DNA of 64,000 nucleotides, taken from DATFLS01 sp964413425. GTDB taxonomy: Bacteria; Fidelibacterota; JAANXI01. The stretch spans positions 8,529-72,528 of the forward strand of contig CAYPST010000009.1 of NCBI GenBank assembly GCA_964413425.1. Reading direction: 5' to 3'. The notes under the pieces were generated by a model. It did not search any database, had not been told where the DNA came from, and saw only the letters and a program-made list of their open reading frames with translations. Both the position numbers and the translations under genes were made by a program. Positions 1 through 10,400 of this stretch are shown in pieces. The first letter of the stretch is position 1; each line of letters starts with the position of its first letter.

Positions 1-372
1 GTCCCCATAGTCGAAATCGGCACCGATGATGGTATAGAGCACTCCGAAAGGTGCGGAGCCGTAACATTCGGCGGCCATCCCAAGCAGCCGGGCGGGCGTG
101 AGTGTATGGCTGAAGGCGGAAGGGGGATCAGTTTTCGGCAGGACCTGTTCGTTCCGGATGCGCCCCGGGGTGTCTCCTTCTCTGGCATCGATGAACAATG
201 CAATATCTGCGGCGGCAATGTCTTCGGCCATTTCCGGCAGCAGCTGATGCTCCCGGAGGAAGGTGATGTCATTGGAACGGAACTTTTCCCGCAGCCGGTC
301 CACAACATACCATCCCAAGCCGTCGTCCATGCGCAGGGAATTGCCGTATCCGATGATGACAATCTTTTTCAT
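1..372 (-). CDS. hoxW: [NiFe]-hydrogenase maturation protease (HoxW/HyaD type), partial at left edge
   Basis: The reading frame begins at the ATG at 372-370 and runs off the window, so about 124 N-terminal residues are present. It opens with [20 protein letters not shown], the N-terminal strand and G-N-x-L-x-x-D-D-G motif of the HyaD/HybD/HoxW endopeptidases; the Asp-rich part binds nickel in known members. Later residues read ALFIDA and HTLTPARLL, also typical of the family. These enzymes cut the C-terminal tail from the large subunit after Ni-Fe insertion. The start overlaps the hoxH stop in ATGA (372-369), indicating translational coupling. The substrate is almost certainly the adjacent HoxH, which still carries a 26-residue tail. 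The missing C-terminus prevents checking the second nickel-ligand region. Confidence 0.88.
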   Translation of the reverse strand, partial: MKKIVIIGYGNSLRMDDGLGWYVVDRLREKFRSNDITFLREHQLLPEMAEDIAAADIALFIDAREGDTPGRIRNEQVLPKTDPPSAFSHTLTPARLLGMAAECYGSAPFGVLYTIIGADFDYGD

Positions 373-1799
373 ACGTCCCGCACCAGTTCGTCCAGGATTT
401 CGCGGTCCGGACTCACCAGCTGGATTCGCAGCGGCATTTTGCCGGCCGCATGGGTGGAGCAGCTCAGGCAGGGATCGAAGACCCGGATGACCGCTTCCAC
501 CCGGTTCAACATGCCTTCCTCCAGGGCATCGGATTTCACATATTGTTTGGCGACCTGCAGAATGGCCTGGTTCATGGCCAGGTTATTGTGGCCGGTGGCG
601 ATGATGAGATTGGCCCACTTCATGAGTCCCTGCTTGTCGATTTTGTAGTGATGGATCAGGGTGCCGCGGGGTGCTTCGGAGACTCCGATGCCTTCCATAT
701 TATTCGCCCCCGCTTCTGCCCGCACGTGGGTGCTGAGAATGTCCTCCTCCTGCAGCAGGCGTTCCGATTTTTCCAGGGAATACAGGATTTCAATTAACCG
801 GGCGTAGTGGTAATAGAAGCTGCTCAGGACCACCGGTCCCCGCTCCAGTTCCCGGAACTCGGTGAACTCCTGGTCCGCCAGCGGGGTGCCGCAGCCGTCG
901 GCGATATTCAGCCGGGCCAGGGGTCCCACCCGGTAGATGCCGTCCGGATAGCCGTCCGGTTTATAGTACGGGAACTTCAGATAGGTCCACGACTCCACCG
1001 CTTCCCCGATGTACTCCTGATATGCTGCCGGATCCACGCCATCTTCGATGGTTTTCCCGGCGGAGTTGACGAAGCGCAGGGTCCCGTCATAGTGCTCCAG
1101 CTGGCCGTCCTCGTTGACCAGACCCATGAATTTGGTGGGGAAATTCCCGAAGGAGCGGATCTCTTCCCGGTAGTCGGTGAACTGCTGCTTGAACCAGACC
1201 AGCTGGCGGCGAGTGATTTCCATGGCTTCCGGGATGCCGTCCAGTATCCGGTCCCGCACCTCTTCGCTGAGCGGTTTATTCACACCGCCCGCCACCACCC
1301 AGGGGGAATGAATCCTCTTTTCGCCCAGCCATTCGATAATCTGCTGGCCGAATTTACGAAGCCGGATCCCATCTCTTGCAAACTCGGCGTCCTTCTCCAT
1401 GACGCCGAAGTAATTCCGTTCCGCAGGATCACCATCCATTCCAAGGATGAAATCCGGCGAGGAGAGATGAAAGAAATTCAGCGCGTGGGACTGGATCAGC
1501 TGCCCGTAATTGAAGATTTTCCGGAGTTTCACAGCGGGTTTCGGGATCTGCACGGCCATGAGATTGTCGCTTGCTTTGGACCCGGCGATGAGGTGGCTCA
1601 CCGGACAGATGCCGCAGATGCGGGCCATGATGGACGGCATCTCCTGGAAGGGCCGGCCTTCGATGAGCTTCTCGAACCCGCGAAACTGGGTGACGTGGAA
1701 CCGGGCGTCGTCCACAAACCCGCGATCATCCAGATGGATGGTGATTTTGCCGTGCCCCTCGATGCGGGTCACCGGACTGATGGTGAGTTTTTCAGCCAT
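369..1799 (-). CDS. hoxH: Bidirectional [NiFe] hydrogenase large subunit HoxH
   Basis: A 476-residue catalytic subunit that holds the Ni-Fe site for reversible H2 oxidation. The L1 motif [10 protein letters not shown] (Cys62, Cys65) and the L2 motif DPCLSCSTH (Cys444, Cys447, His450) supply the four cysteines. The 26 residues after His450 are the tail expected to be removed by the protease gene that overlaps the 3' end. Length, motifs and the hoxEFUY neighbours place it in the cytoplasmic NAD(P)-linked group 3d (HoxH) rather than membrane-bound uptake enzymes. It is last but one in the operon. Unlike the overlapping genes hoxEFU, it is separated from hoxY by 215 bp holding a dispersed inverted repeat. 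Confidence 0.95.
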   Translation of the reverse strand: MAEKLTISPVTRIEGHGKITIHLDDRGFVDDARFHVTQFRGFEKLIEGRPFQEMPSIMARICGICPVSHLIAGSKASDNLMAVQIPKPAVKLRKIFNYGQLIQSHALNFFHLSSPDFILGMDGDPAERNYFGVMEKDAEFARDGIRLRKFGQQIIEWLGEKRIHSPWVVAGGVNKPLSEEVRDRILDGIPEAMEITRRQLVWFKQQFTDYREEIRSFGNFPTKFMGLVNEDGQLEHYDGTLRFVNSAGKTIEDGVDPAAYQEYIGEAVESWTYLKFPYYKPDGYPDGIYRVGPLARLNIADGCGTPLADQEFTEFRELERGPVVLSSFYYHYARLIEILYSLEKSERLLQEEDILSTHVRAEAGANNMEGIGVSEAPRGTLIHHYKIDKQGLMKWANLIIATGHNNLAMNQAILQVAKQYVKSDALEEGMLNRVEAVIRVFDPCLSCSTHAAGKMPLRIQLVSPDREILDELVRDV

Positions 1800-1837
1800 A
1801 TGCTTTATCCGTTATCTCCGTGAGTTAAGCATTATCT

Positions 1838-1993
1838 GTTTCACGCAAAGGAATTCACGCAAAGGGCACAAAGTAATCGCAGAGATCGCAAAGAAAAAAA
1901 TGAATACTTCTCCATTAGAATACAAAATTTTATTTCTGGGGATGTATGATATATATAATTTTTATTTTTTCCTTTGCGCCCTTTGCGTGAAAC
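1838..1993. repeat. Inverted-repeat element between hoxY and hoxH (CACGCAAAG arms)
   Basis: The left arm starts GTTTCACGCAAAGG (1838-1851) and continues with CACGCAAAGGGCACAAAG. The right arm at 1971-1993 reads CCTTTGCGCC then CTTTGCGTGAAAC, the inverse complement. The core is AT-rich and non-coding. The element sits between two genes that should be cotranscribed. Related single arms occur at 6478-6500, 54578-54622 and 56305-56340. Confidence 0.8.
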
Positions 1994-2014
1994 CCGTATT
2001 TCCATTATTCATAC

Positions 2015-2548
2015 TTACTTCCCGAACCGGGTTTTTTCGTTGATATCCGGGATCCGGCCTGCCAGCATTTCGGTCAGCGCATAGAAGATGGTCTCCGCGG
2101 AGGGCGGGCAACCCGGAATGTGGAGGTCCACCGGCACGATTTCATGAATGGGCCGCGCCGTAGCCAGCAGGTGCGGAACATCCTCGGAAGGCGTCAGCGG
2201 ATTCTCGGTGGCATTCTCGTGATACGCCCGGTCGAACACCTCTTCCACTTTGAACTGATTCCGCATGGCCGGAACGTTGCCGGTGACGGCGCAGTCACCA
2301 AAGGCGATGACCTTGTCGGATTTCTCCCGGATTTCGTGCAGTTTCCGCACATCCTCCACGGTGGCGGCCGCGCCTTCCACCAGGGTGATATCTACTTCAT
2401 CCGGAAAGTCCTTGATATCGATATACGGTCCGAACACGTATTCGATGGAGTCGGTGAGATCAATCAGGCGCTCATCCATATCCAGAAACGACATATGACA
2501 GCCCGAGCATCCTTCCAGCCAGGTGGTCGCTATTCTCGCCTTACTCAT
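2015..2548 (-). CDS. hoxY: Bidirectional [NiFe] hydrogenase small subunit HoxY
   Basis: A 177-residue protein carrying the proximal iron-sulfur cluster that passes electrons between HoxH and the diaphorase module. WLEGCSGCH (Cys14, Cys17), FGDCAVTG (Cys86) and IPGCPPSAE (Cys147) give the four ligands of one [4Fe-4S] cluster, the short HoxY layout without medial and distal cluster domains. I chose the ATG at 2548-2546 because GGAGGA lies just upstream and the protein then begins [14 protein letters not shown]; longer in-frame starts run into the upstream repeat. The gene is flanked on both sides by inverted-repeat elements, unusual inside a hydrogenase operon. Confidence 0.95.
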   Translation of the reverse strand: MSKARIATTWLEGCSGCHMSFLDMDERLIDLTDSIEYVFGPYIDIKDFPDEVDITLVEGAAATVEDVRKLHEIREKSDKVIAFGDCAVTGNVPAMRNQFKVEEVFDRAYHENATENPLTPSEDVPHLLATARPIHEIVPVDLHIPGCPPSAETIFYALTEMLAGRIPDINEKTRFGK

Positions 2549-2576
2549 GATAATCCTCCATTTCACCTGAAAAATA

Positions 2577-2862
2577 TTAGCACGCAGATTGACACAGAAA
2601 CGATTGATGACCGCGGATCTCCCCCCTCTCCACGCATCCAAAGGATATCAGTGTAGAGGGCCATATGTCCATCAAGATACATGCAAACAAAAGACGTACG
2701 CGAGTATTGACGGTGAATCTGTGACTCAGATGGTCCAATGCGCAATACCAATCACCTCCAGACATTGTGTCCCGCAGTCACCCGGTTGGGCGTTGTGTGG
2801 GGGCTTTTTTTCTCCTTTTTCATCTGTGATCATCCGCGGTTCCGCGTGTATCCGTGTGCTAT
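2577..2862. repeat. Inverted-repeat element between hoxU and hoxY (CACGCAGATT arms)
   Basis: This fills most of the 341-bp gap 2549-2889. The left arm at 2579-2619 begins AGCACGCAGATTGACACAG. The right arm at 2822-2861 ends CATCCG...GTGTATCCGTGTGCTAT, whose complement begins ATAGCACACGGATACAC. The core of about 200 bp has no credible gene. Copies of the same arm type are at 15198-15510, 50151-50315 and 54328-54573, with a single arm near 31907-31936. Confidence 0.8.
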
Positions 2863-2889
2863 TCTTTTCGGGTTTCTGAACAATTTTGG

Positions 2890-3609
2890 TTAATATTCCT
2901 CTTCGCGCATCACCCAGAGATAGGGCAGGAACTCGCGTTCTTTCTTCATCTCCGCCACCGATTTACCCTTGATGAACAGCGCCCCGGTGGGACACACCTG
3001 CACACATTTGCCGCAGCTGGTGCAGGTTTCGGAATCGCCCCAGCGATCGTTCAGGTCGGTGACCACCCGGGCGTCGATGCCCCGGCGGGCGATATCCCAG
3101 GTATAGGCGCCTTCGATCTGCTCGCAGACCCGGACACAGCGGGTGCACATAATGCAGCGGTTGTGGTCCACGGCGAATCGATCGTGGGTGGCATCCACGT
3201 TGAATTTGTTGTAGATATACGGAAAGTGCACGTGGTCCATGCCCAGCCGCTGGGCAAGTGACTGCAAATCGCAGTGGCCGTTGGAAACACAGACGGCGCA
3301 GACATGATTGCGTTCGGCAAAGATAAGTTCCAGCACTTTCCGGCGATAATTCTTCACCCGGTCCGAATCCGTGGTCACCATCATATTCTCGTACACCTGG
3401 GTCACGCAGGCCTGGTGCAATTTGTCCGATCCTTCGATTTCCACCATACACATGCGGCAGCCCGCATTCGAGCGCAGCCCTTCCAGATAACAGAGGGTGG
3501 GGATGTAAATATCGTTCTCCCGGGCGACCTGCAGAATAGTCTGGTCCCCCCGGGCGCCAACGCGTTTGCCATCGATGGTCAGTGTTTTGACTTTTGTTTT
3601 GGCAGCCAT
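2890..3609 (-). CDS. hoxU: Hydrogenase diaphorase iron-sulfur subunit HoxU
   Basis: A 239-residue NuoG-like electron-transfer subunit. In order it has a plant-type [2Fe-2S] domain (Cys40, 51, 54, 68), the His-Cys3 cluster motif HVCAVCVSNGHC (His102, Cys104, 107, 113), and two ferredoxin-type [4Fe-4S] motifs, CIMCTRCVRVC (152-162) and CTSCGKCVQVCP (196-207). It ends where HoxU proteins normally end, lacking the catalytic-like part of NuoG. The start ATG overlaps the hoxF stop by one base (TGATG), so the two are probably translated as a coupled pair. It links HoxF flavin chemistry to HoxYH. Confidence 0.95.
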   Translation of the reverse strand: MAAKTKVKTLTIDGKRVGARGDQTILQVARENDIYIPTLCYLEGLRSNAGCRMCMVEIEGSDKLHQACVTQVYENMMVTTDSDRVKNYRRKVLELIFAERNHVCAVCVSNGHCDLQSLAQRLGMDHVHFPYIYNKFNVDATHDRFAVDHNRCIMCTRCVRVCEQIEGAYTWDIARRGIDARVVTDLNDRWGDSETCTSCGKCVQVCPTGALFIKGKSVAEMKKEREFLPYLWVMREEEY

Positions 3610-5237
3610 CAGACCTCCTTCAATTGTGCAGCCCGGCTTACCGGATCGATGAGATGTCCTTCGTATTCATCCCGGAAATACCGGAGCGTACTCAGGACCG
3701 GCTGAGGTGCCGTCTGTCCGAGACCGCACAGGCTGGTGTGCTGCACCACATCGCACAGCTCTTCCAGTAATTCCAGGTCCGATTGAGTGGCCTGATCATT
3801 GGAAATCCGGTCAAGCAGATTATACATCTGTGCCGTGCCCACCCGGCAGGGAACGCACTTGCCGCAGGACTCGGATTTGCAGAATTCTACAAAGAACTTG
3901 GCCACGTTCACCATATCGGAGGTATCATCAATGACGATCATGCCTCCGGAGCCCATGATCGAACCCACTTCTTTCAGCGATTCGTAATCCACCGGCATAT
4001 CCAGGTGTTGTTCCGGGACGCAGCCACCGGACGGTCCGCCGGTCTGAACCGCTTTAAAAGTGCTTCCTTCCGGGAGGCCGCCCCCCATTTCGTAGACAAT
4101 ATCCCGCAGAGTGATGCCCATGGGCACCTCGATGAGCCCGGTGTTGTTCACGCTCCCGGCCATGGCAAACACTTTGGTGCCTTTGCTGTTTTCGGTCCCG
4201 ATATTTGCAAACCAATCACTGCCGTTACGAATTATTGAGGGGACATTGGCGAAGGTCTCCACATTATTGATCAGGGTGGGATGGCCCCACAAGCCCAGTT
4301 CCGCCGGATAGGGCGGCCGGGTCCGGGGACGGCCCTGCCGTCCTTCGATGGAGGCGATCAGCGCGGTTTCTTCGCCGCACACGAAGGCGCCCGCGCCCAG
4401 CCGCAGCTCGATGTGAAAGGTAAACGATGTTCCAAAGATGTTGTTGCCGAGCATATTCAACCGGCGGGCTCGCTTGATGGCAGATCGGAGGCGATCAATC
4501 GCCAGCGGATATTCGGCGCGCACGTAGATATATCCTTTATCGGCACCGACTGCATATCCGGCAATAGCCATGCCTTCGATGAGGCGATGGGGATCGCTTT
4601 CCAGAATGCTCCGATCCATAAAGGCGCCGGGATCGCCTTCGTCGGCGTTGCAGATCACATATTTCTGCTCGTCTTCCGCAATCTGGACGGTGCTCCATTT
4701 CAGGCCCGTGGGATAGCCTGCCCCGCCGCGGCCGCGCAGACCGCTGTCGGATATCTCGTCCACCACCTCGCCGGGACTCATCTCGGTGAGGACTGCATTC
4801 AGGGCCTTATACCCATCCATAGCGATATAATCTTCGATGCGCTCGGGATCGATTTTGCCGGAATTCTCGAGGACGATTTTCATCTGGCTCTTGAAAAATG
4901 GTTGTTTTAGGGAGCACAGCAGGCGTTCGACCGGTGCGTTATCCAGGCTGTCCATAATCTCGGGGACATCCTCCGGGGTCACCTTGCTGTAGAGAATGCC
5001 GGCCGGCTCAATGGAAACGAGAGGACCTTCCGCACAAAGCCCCATACACCCCGCCCCTTTCACGCAGACCTGCTCGCGGATTGCCCGTTTCTGGATCTCC
5101 TTGTCGATGGCCTGCTTGGTTTCTAATCCCTGGGAGGATTGACAGCTGGCGGCATTGCACACAAAAATGCAGTGCGCCAATTTTTCTCGCTGGGAGAGTT
5201 CCTTGTCAGCGATTTGTTGTAATTCGTCAAGATTCAT
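3609..5237 (-). CDS. hoxF: Hydrogenase diaphorase flavoprotein subunit HoxF
   Basis: A 542-residue NuoF-like NAD(P)H-binding subunit. The N-terminal 90 residues form a thioredoxin-like [2Fe-2S] domain with Cys27, 32, 64 and 68. It is followed by the NADH/FMN domain with [14 protein letters not shown] and [14 protein letters not shown], then SLBB, then the [4Fe-4S] motif [14 protein letters not shown] chose the ATG at 5237-5235: TGGAGGATCG lies directly before it, whereas the in-frame GTG at 5252 lies upstream of that ribosome site. The start is 11 bp inside the hoxE 3' end and the stop overlaps hoxU. It oxidises or reduces NAD(P) at the end of the hydrogenase electron chain. Confidence 0.95.
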   Translation of the reverse strand: MNLDELQQIADKELSQREKLAHCIFVCNAASCQSSQGLETKQAIDKEIQKRAIREQVCVKGAGCMGLCAEGPLVSIEPAGILYSKVTPEDVPEIMDSLDNAPVERLLCSLKQPFFKSQMKIVLENSGKIDPERIEDYIAMDGYKALNAVLTEMSPGEVVDEISDSGLRGRGGAGYPTGLKWSTVQIAEDEQKYVICNADEGDPGAFMDRSILESDPHRLIEGMAIAGYAVGADKGYIYVRAEYPLAIDRLRSAIKRARRLNMLGNNIFGTSFTFHIELRLGAGAFVCGEETALIASIEGRQGRPRTRPPYPAELGLWGHPTLINNVETFANVPSIIRNGSDWFANIGTENSKGTKVFAMAGSVNNTGLIEVPMGITLRDIVYEMGGGLPEGSTFKAVQTGGPSGGCVPEQHLDMPVDYESLKEVGSIMGSGGMIVIDDTSDMVNVAKFFVEFCKSESCGKCVPCRVGTAQMYNLLDRISNDQATQSDLELLEELCDVVQHTSLCGLGQTAPQPVLSTLRYFRDEYEGHLIDPVSRAAQLKEV

Positions 5238-5736
5238 CGATCCTCCACTCACTAATCATTGCTTCAACTCTTTCTTCATTCAGATGCCCTTTCACGTCGC
5301 CGTCAACCACACCGGCGGGGGCCATACTGCAGGCGCCGATACACCGGGCGGTCATCAGTGACACTTTCCCGTCCGGGGATGTCCCGCCCACTTCCACCTC
5401 TGCGATGTCTTCGATCTTCTCAATTAAGTTTTCGGAGCCTTTAATGTGGCAGGCGGTGCCGTTGCAGATGACACAGGTATGTTCACCGCGGGGCTTCAGG
5501 TCAAAGAAGTGATAAAAGGTGGCAACCCCGTACACCCTGCTCAGCGGAACGTGCAGAGAGGCCGCTACATACACCAGGGCCTCTTCATCCAGGTAGCCGA
5601 ATATGCTCTGGACATCATGGAGTGTTTCGATCAGCGAAGACCGTCCGATGCCGTGGCGCCGCATTTTCCCCTGCAGCAGTTTCCAGCGGTTGTCATCACT
5701 GGGAAGCTCCGGCTGCCTGACATCCACATATTGCAT
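5227..5736 (-). CDS. hoxE: Hydrogenase diaphorase subunit HoxE (NuoE-like)
   Basis: A 169-residue thioredoxin-like [2Fe-2S] protein. Cys91 and Cys96 (CNGTACH) and Cys132 and Cys136 (CIGACSMAP) match the NuoE/HoxE ligand pattern. The start has a strong CAGGAGGATTTC site. It is the first gene of the operon; hoxE, hoxF and hoxU overlap end to end, defining a compact diaphorase block. HoxE accompanies the five-subunit bidirectional hydrogenases. NuoE of complex I is the alternative family name, but no other nuo genes are present and hydrogenase genes follow directly. Confidence 0.93.
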   Translation of the reverse strand: MQYVDVRQPELPSDDNRWKLLQGKMRRHGIGRSSLIETLHDVQSIFGYLDEEALVYVAASLHVPLSRVYGVATFYHFFDLKPRGEHTCVICNGTACHIKGSENLIEKIEDIAEVEVGGTSPDGKVSLMTARCIGACSMAPAGVVDGDVKGHLNEERVEAMISEWRIDES

Positions 5737-6462
5737 GAAATCCTCCTGTCAAAGAGTAGGATATATTTTTCAACTGGAAATCGAAGAGACGCTCGAGGAG
5801 TGCAGGAACTGTGAGAGGAGTGGATGGGGAGGACGCAGGCAGGCTAATTCCGGAGGGAGGTTTAGCATGGCTTGAATGGTGTGTCGCAGTATTCTGTGCA
5901 TGTTTCCGTCATTCTCTTCATCACCAATGTTTTGTGCAACCACTATGCCATGCGAAGAATACGCTGCAATTGGGTGTCGTTAAAGGATCATGGTTAAATG
6001 AGATTTCTACTTCTTATAATATCAGGAGAATTCATCTAAAATATAAGAAAAACGGAGAAGCAGCTATTCAGGGAACTGATTATCCCAAATGCGCTTTCAG
6101 TGACCAGCCAGTTGATATAATTCTTGGAGCACTCCGCTATACCTCACTCCGTTCAGGAGGACCGTGCCCAGGTTTGGCCTCAGTGTGAAAGTTTTCCTCT
6201 GACAGAGCATTCGCACACAACCCCTTTATCCGGGGTTTGTATGATAACCACTCGGATCTTAAACTGATTTAACGGTTTCTCCTGAGCAGGCTGACATCAA
6301 TTCCAAACACTGATGTCATCGGAAAGTATCAACAGGTTTTGTTTACAATGATCCTGTAAATAGTATCCATGTAGAGTCTGCTCTAAAAAGTATCAAACAT
6401 TTTTTTCGGTTCATATTGTGAAGCTATTATTCATGCAATGTGATTATTTTTTCCTATTGTAT
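5737..6462. other. Intergenic region upstream of hoxE, no gene recognised
   Basis: Moderately AT-rich sequence with only short, unconvincing reading frames; the longest (5811-6188, plus) shows no family motif and has a low-complexity tail. A hairpin-like pair ACAACCCC...GGGGTTTGT lies at about 6217-6240. The hoxE promoter should lie within the first 150 bp, but I could not pick convincing boxes. Confidence 0.5.
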
Positions 6463-6674
6463 GAGTCTATTTAGAAAACACAGAGACCGCAAAGAACTTT
6501 GAACATATATCTGCCACTATACCGTCATACATTTGACGTCTATCTTAGATGCATAATAACCAGAAGTCAGGTTCAGTATTTTGTATCGAACGCTTGTTTT
6601 GTAAATACTCTTACATAATAAATATAAGTCAGATTCAGCATCTTGTATCAGGCCCATGTTTTCCAAACACTCTC
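6463..6674. mobile_element. MITE-like inverted-repeat element, copy 1
   Basis: The left end GAGTCTATTTAGAAAAC (6463-6479) pairs with the right end GTTTTCCAAACACTCTC (6658-6674). The right third is duplicated in tandem: the stretch from AAGTCAGGTTCAGTATTTTG to a terminal-repeat-like GTTTTGTAAATACTC (about 6560-6610) recurs at about 6625-6674 as AAGTCAGATTCAGCATCTTG. The same family occurs at 11858, 19774, 43034 and 45638. No coding content. Confidence 0.75.
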
Positions 6675-7413
6675 AATTAATAATAAATTTTTTCATTTCA
6701 GTAGTGATAATTCCCCGGCAAATCGGGACAGGCAGTGGTTTCTCCCACCGGGATCCCTCTCGGGATATAGCAGCCTCAATGTACGTCTCGCAAAAATTCA
6801 GCCCGTAAAAAATTGCTTTGGAAGTCAATCGCTTTTTATTGATATTTTCAATAGAGTATATCTGTTTGGATATCAGATAAATCTTCTGACTGACGGAAGA
6901 TGGCGGGCTAGAGTTCTCACTGTCTGTTGACCTGACAATATGTTCCGGGATGATAACCTTGAACATACCAGAAAAGAAATATCTTGCAGGCCGTTCAGAT
7001 ACGAGTATTACTTTGCCGATTGGACGCACCTTTTTTAATTATGACTATAAAATCTGTTCAGGAACATCACAGGCAAAGAGGGCGAACGGGAGACTTTCCG
7101 GGCGTGGGGCCCCTCTTCCTGTGCTGGAGAGGCGTTGCATGTCGACGATCCCGATCCAACCGGGGCAACGGCTCTCCAATGCAGGCTGCGCATCCGAATC
7201 ACTGCTTTCCTGAGCTAACTTAACAGTCATATTTTTAATTAACACCTAAGTTGAGCGATACGAGCTTCGCGAAGTATCGCTTTCCCTAAGGGAATCTTTG
7301 GGATACTTAGGGAAAACCCCTGGGTAATAGTAAATAACCGGGACAAGAGAAGAGACGCAAGTTTCAGGAATTGCTCATTCCCGGAAATTCCTGTTGCAAG
7401 AAGGAAAGAGCTT
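6675..7413. other. Intergenic region with two hairpins before the activase gene
   Basis: No gene is supported; short frames on both strands lack family features. Two adjacent perfect stems lie near the 3' end: GCGATAC...GTATCGC (7255-7280) and TTTCCCTAAG...CTTAGGGAAA (7281-7315). They lie about 100 bp upstream of the activase start and could be leader structures, a degraded repeat, or a terminator of something lost. AAGGAAAGAGCTT precedes the ATG at 7414. Confidence 0.5.
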
Positions 7414-10400
7414 ATGGCATTTACCATCGGAATAGATATAGGTGCAATAAGTGTAAACATCGGGATAATAGGTGATCCTGAGGACAGGCATATAATAGAG
7501 TCATTAAGGAACAATTCCGGAGGTTACTCCGGGATTGGTGGCGCAAGGCTGCCGTTTTTCATCCTGCCTTACACCCGGATCAAAGGAGAACCGGTGAAAG
7601 CGACTCTCCGATTACTCCGGGAACATCGTTGTTTATTTGATGCTGTGGGCATCCGCGAAATTAGAGCCTGTGGATCAGGCGATTCTTTGATCAATCGATA
7701 TCTCCGGGTGAATGTAATGAATGAGTTCACTGCAATGGCAAAGGGGGTTGAATTCCTATCTCCGCAGATTAGCACTATTTTTGAAATAGGTGGAGCTAAT
7801 TCCCGGTATTTGAAACTGGAACGGGATGGAACAAATGACAGCATCGGATTGCTTGATTATAATAAAAGCGGTGATTGTGCTGCCGGCACCGGCGCCTTTC
7901 TTGATCAACAAGCCTCCCGGATGAAGTATAACATTGAGGAAGTCGGCGAGGTGACCGAACAAAGTGCCAGAGCAGCAAAGATAGCCGGCCGTTGTTCCGT
8001 GTTTGCGAAATCTGACATGATTCACGCCCAGCAAAAGGGCTATCAGCCGGGCGAAATACTCAAAGGGTTGTGTGAGGCAGTCGCCAGAAACTTCAAGAGC
8101 AATATCGTTTGCGGTAAGCCGGTCACTCCACCGGTCGCGTTTCTGGGCGGGGTGGCGGCGAACAAAGGGGTCGTCAACGCCCTGCGATCTCTCTATGATT
8201 TCAACCGGGAGGAATTGATCGTTCCGCCCTTATTCCATTGGTATGGAGCACTGGGTGCTGCCTTTCTGGAATATGAACACTCCGGGGACAGAGAACCCCG
8301 GAAGTTCGCTGATTTCCGGCTGGAGGCCCCGACAAATCATCAGCAGTCCGATAATTCTTCTGTACACCGTCCTTTGACGCTCGGCAAAGTGGTGTTGTTG
8401 CGTGACAAGCTGTCATATACTGAGGCGCGGAAGTCCTCTCGAATGACAGAGGCGTACTTAGGAATTGATATTGGATCAGTGAGCACGAATCTGGCAGTGA
8501 TTGATACTGCAGGCAGGGTGCTCAAAGAAATCTATACCAAAACGGAAAGTCGTCCCATTGAAGTTGTGCACCGGGGGCTGCAGGACATTCACAGGGAGTT
8601 GGGTGAGGCTGTCGAAATAAAGGGTGTCGGCACCACAGGTTCGGGAAGAGAGCTGATCGGAAAACTCATCGGCGCGGACACCATCGTCAACGAAATTACC
8701 GCTCACAAAACCGGGGCGGTCTTTGTGGGCGAGAATATGTTACACAAACGCGTGGATACGATATTCGAGATCGGCGGACAGGATTCGAAATATATCAGTA
8801 TTGAAGATGGGGTGGTGGTCGATTTTGCCATGAATGAAGCTTGTGCGGCGGGGACGGGGTCTTTCCTGGAAGAACGGGCCGAGGAACTGGATATTAATAT
8901 TCGCGACCAGTTCGCTCTGCTTGCTTTACAGTCAAAGCAACCTATACAACTGGGAGAACGGTGCACGGTATTTATGGAGCGGGATGTAACCGCTCACCAG
9001 CAGCAGGGGGCCATGAAAGAAGATCTGGTCGGAGGGCTGGCTTATTCAGTGGTGTATAATTACCTCAATCGGGTGGTTCGGAGCAGGCGAATCGGAGATG
9101 TCATTTTCTTTCAGGGCGGGACTGCTTATAATAATGCAGTGGCCGCTGCCTTTTCCCGGATCTTGAATAAAGAGATAATTGTTCCCCCGTATAACGGAGT
9201 TATCGGGGCGATAGGCGCCGCATTGCTTGCAATGGAGAAAATGCGGGATGGGCTCCCCTCATCTTTCCGTGGCTATTCGCTGGAAAAAATTGATTACACA
9301 TTACGGGAGTTTACCTGTAAAGCTTGTTCCAATTACTGTAATATGCAGGCTTTTAAAGTAGAGGACCAGACCACCTATTGGGGGGATCAATGCTCGGACA
9401 AATTCAGGGATTATAGCGGAAACGGTACAACGGCAGATATAGACGATCTGTTCTCGCTCTATGAGCATATTCTCTATGAAGGATATGATCCGGAACGAAA
9501 TACTGATGGGATATCTATTGGTCTGCCTCGCTGTATGTATATGTATGAATGGTTTCCCTTCTGGAATGCGTTTTTTTCCGAACTGGGGTTCCGGGCCATG
9601 CTTTCGTATTCCTCCAATAAGAAAGTAAAGAACTTGGGTCAGGAAGCGACTCTGGCAGAACCCTGTTTCCCGGTAACGGTCTCGCATGGGCATGTACTGA
9701 GTCTGCTGCGGGATCAGGCTGATTATGTGCTGCTGCCCAATATGATAAATGACGCATCCCATACTGAAGAAAACTGCAGTTATTATTGTCCCTGGGGACA
9801 GACCCTGCCATTCACAGTCGGGGCAGCACCGGGTATTGCCGAATACGGTGATCGTCTGCTTACCCCGATGCTGGAATTCGGATACGGCGAAGCGGTGGTT
9901 CGGAAATCACTGTATGAGATGGTACGGCGGTTCGGAATATCGAAGCGTCAATCAGACACGGCATGCGATGCGGCGTATGAAAAACAGACCCAATATCAGC
10001 AAACGCTTTATAAGTATGGAGACCAGGCACTTGAGAAATTGCAGAGTATGGGCCAAAAGGGAATCGTCATAATCGGTCGCCCATATAATATCTACGATAG
10101 TGGGGTTAATCTGGATATTCCGAAGAAACTGCGGGATTATTACGGAGTGAACCTTATCCCGTTTAATTTCCTGAACACTACAGGTATCCAAATCAACGAG
10201 ATTAACGACAACATGTACTGGCATTACGGGAAAAAAATCCTCGCGACTGCCCGGTTGCTTCGGGACCTGTCCCAATTCGACCTGATGTATTTGACGAATT
10301 TTAAGTGTGGACCCGATTCGTATATTAAGCATTTTATTTCCGATGCCGTTGGAAAACCATATTTAACCCTGCAATTCGATGAGCATGGGAACGATGCCGG

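Noticed and set aside
807..1823. Long open frame of 338 codons on the plus strand opposite hoxH
   Set aside because: It lies wholly antisense to a clear catalytic hydrogenase subunit, has no recognisable motif, and is the kind of frame produced by GC-biased third positions on the other strand.
5811..6188. 125-codon plus-strand frame upstream of hoxE
   Set aside because: No ribosome site, no family resemblance and a patchy composition; more likely chance in intergenic sequence.
6673..7029. 118-codon minus-strand frame beside MITE copy 1
   Set aside because: It begins inside non-coding sequence, ends within the element edge and lacks any motif or ribosome site.
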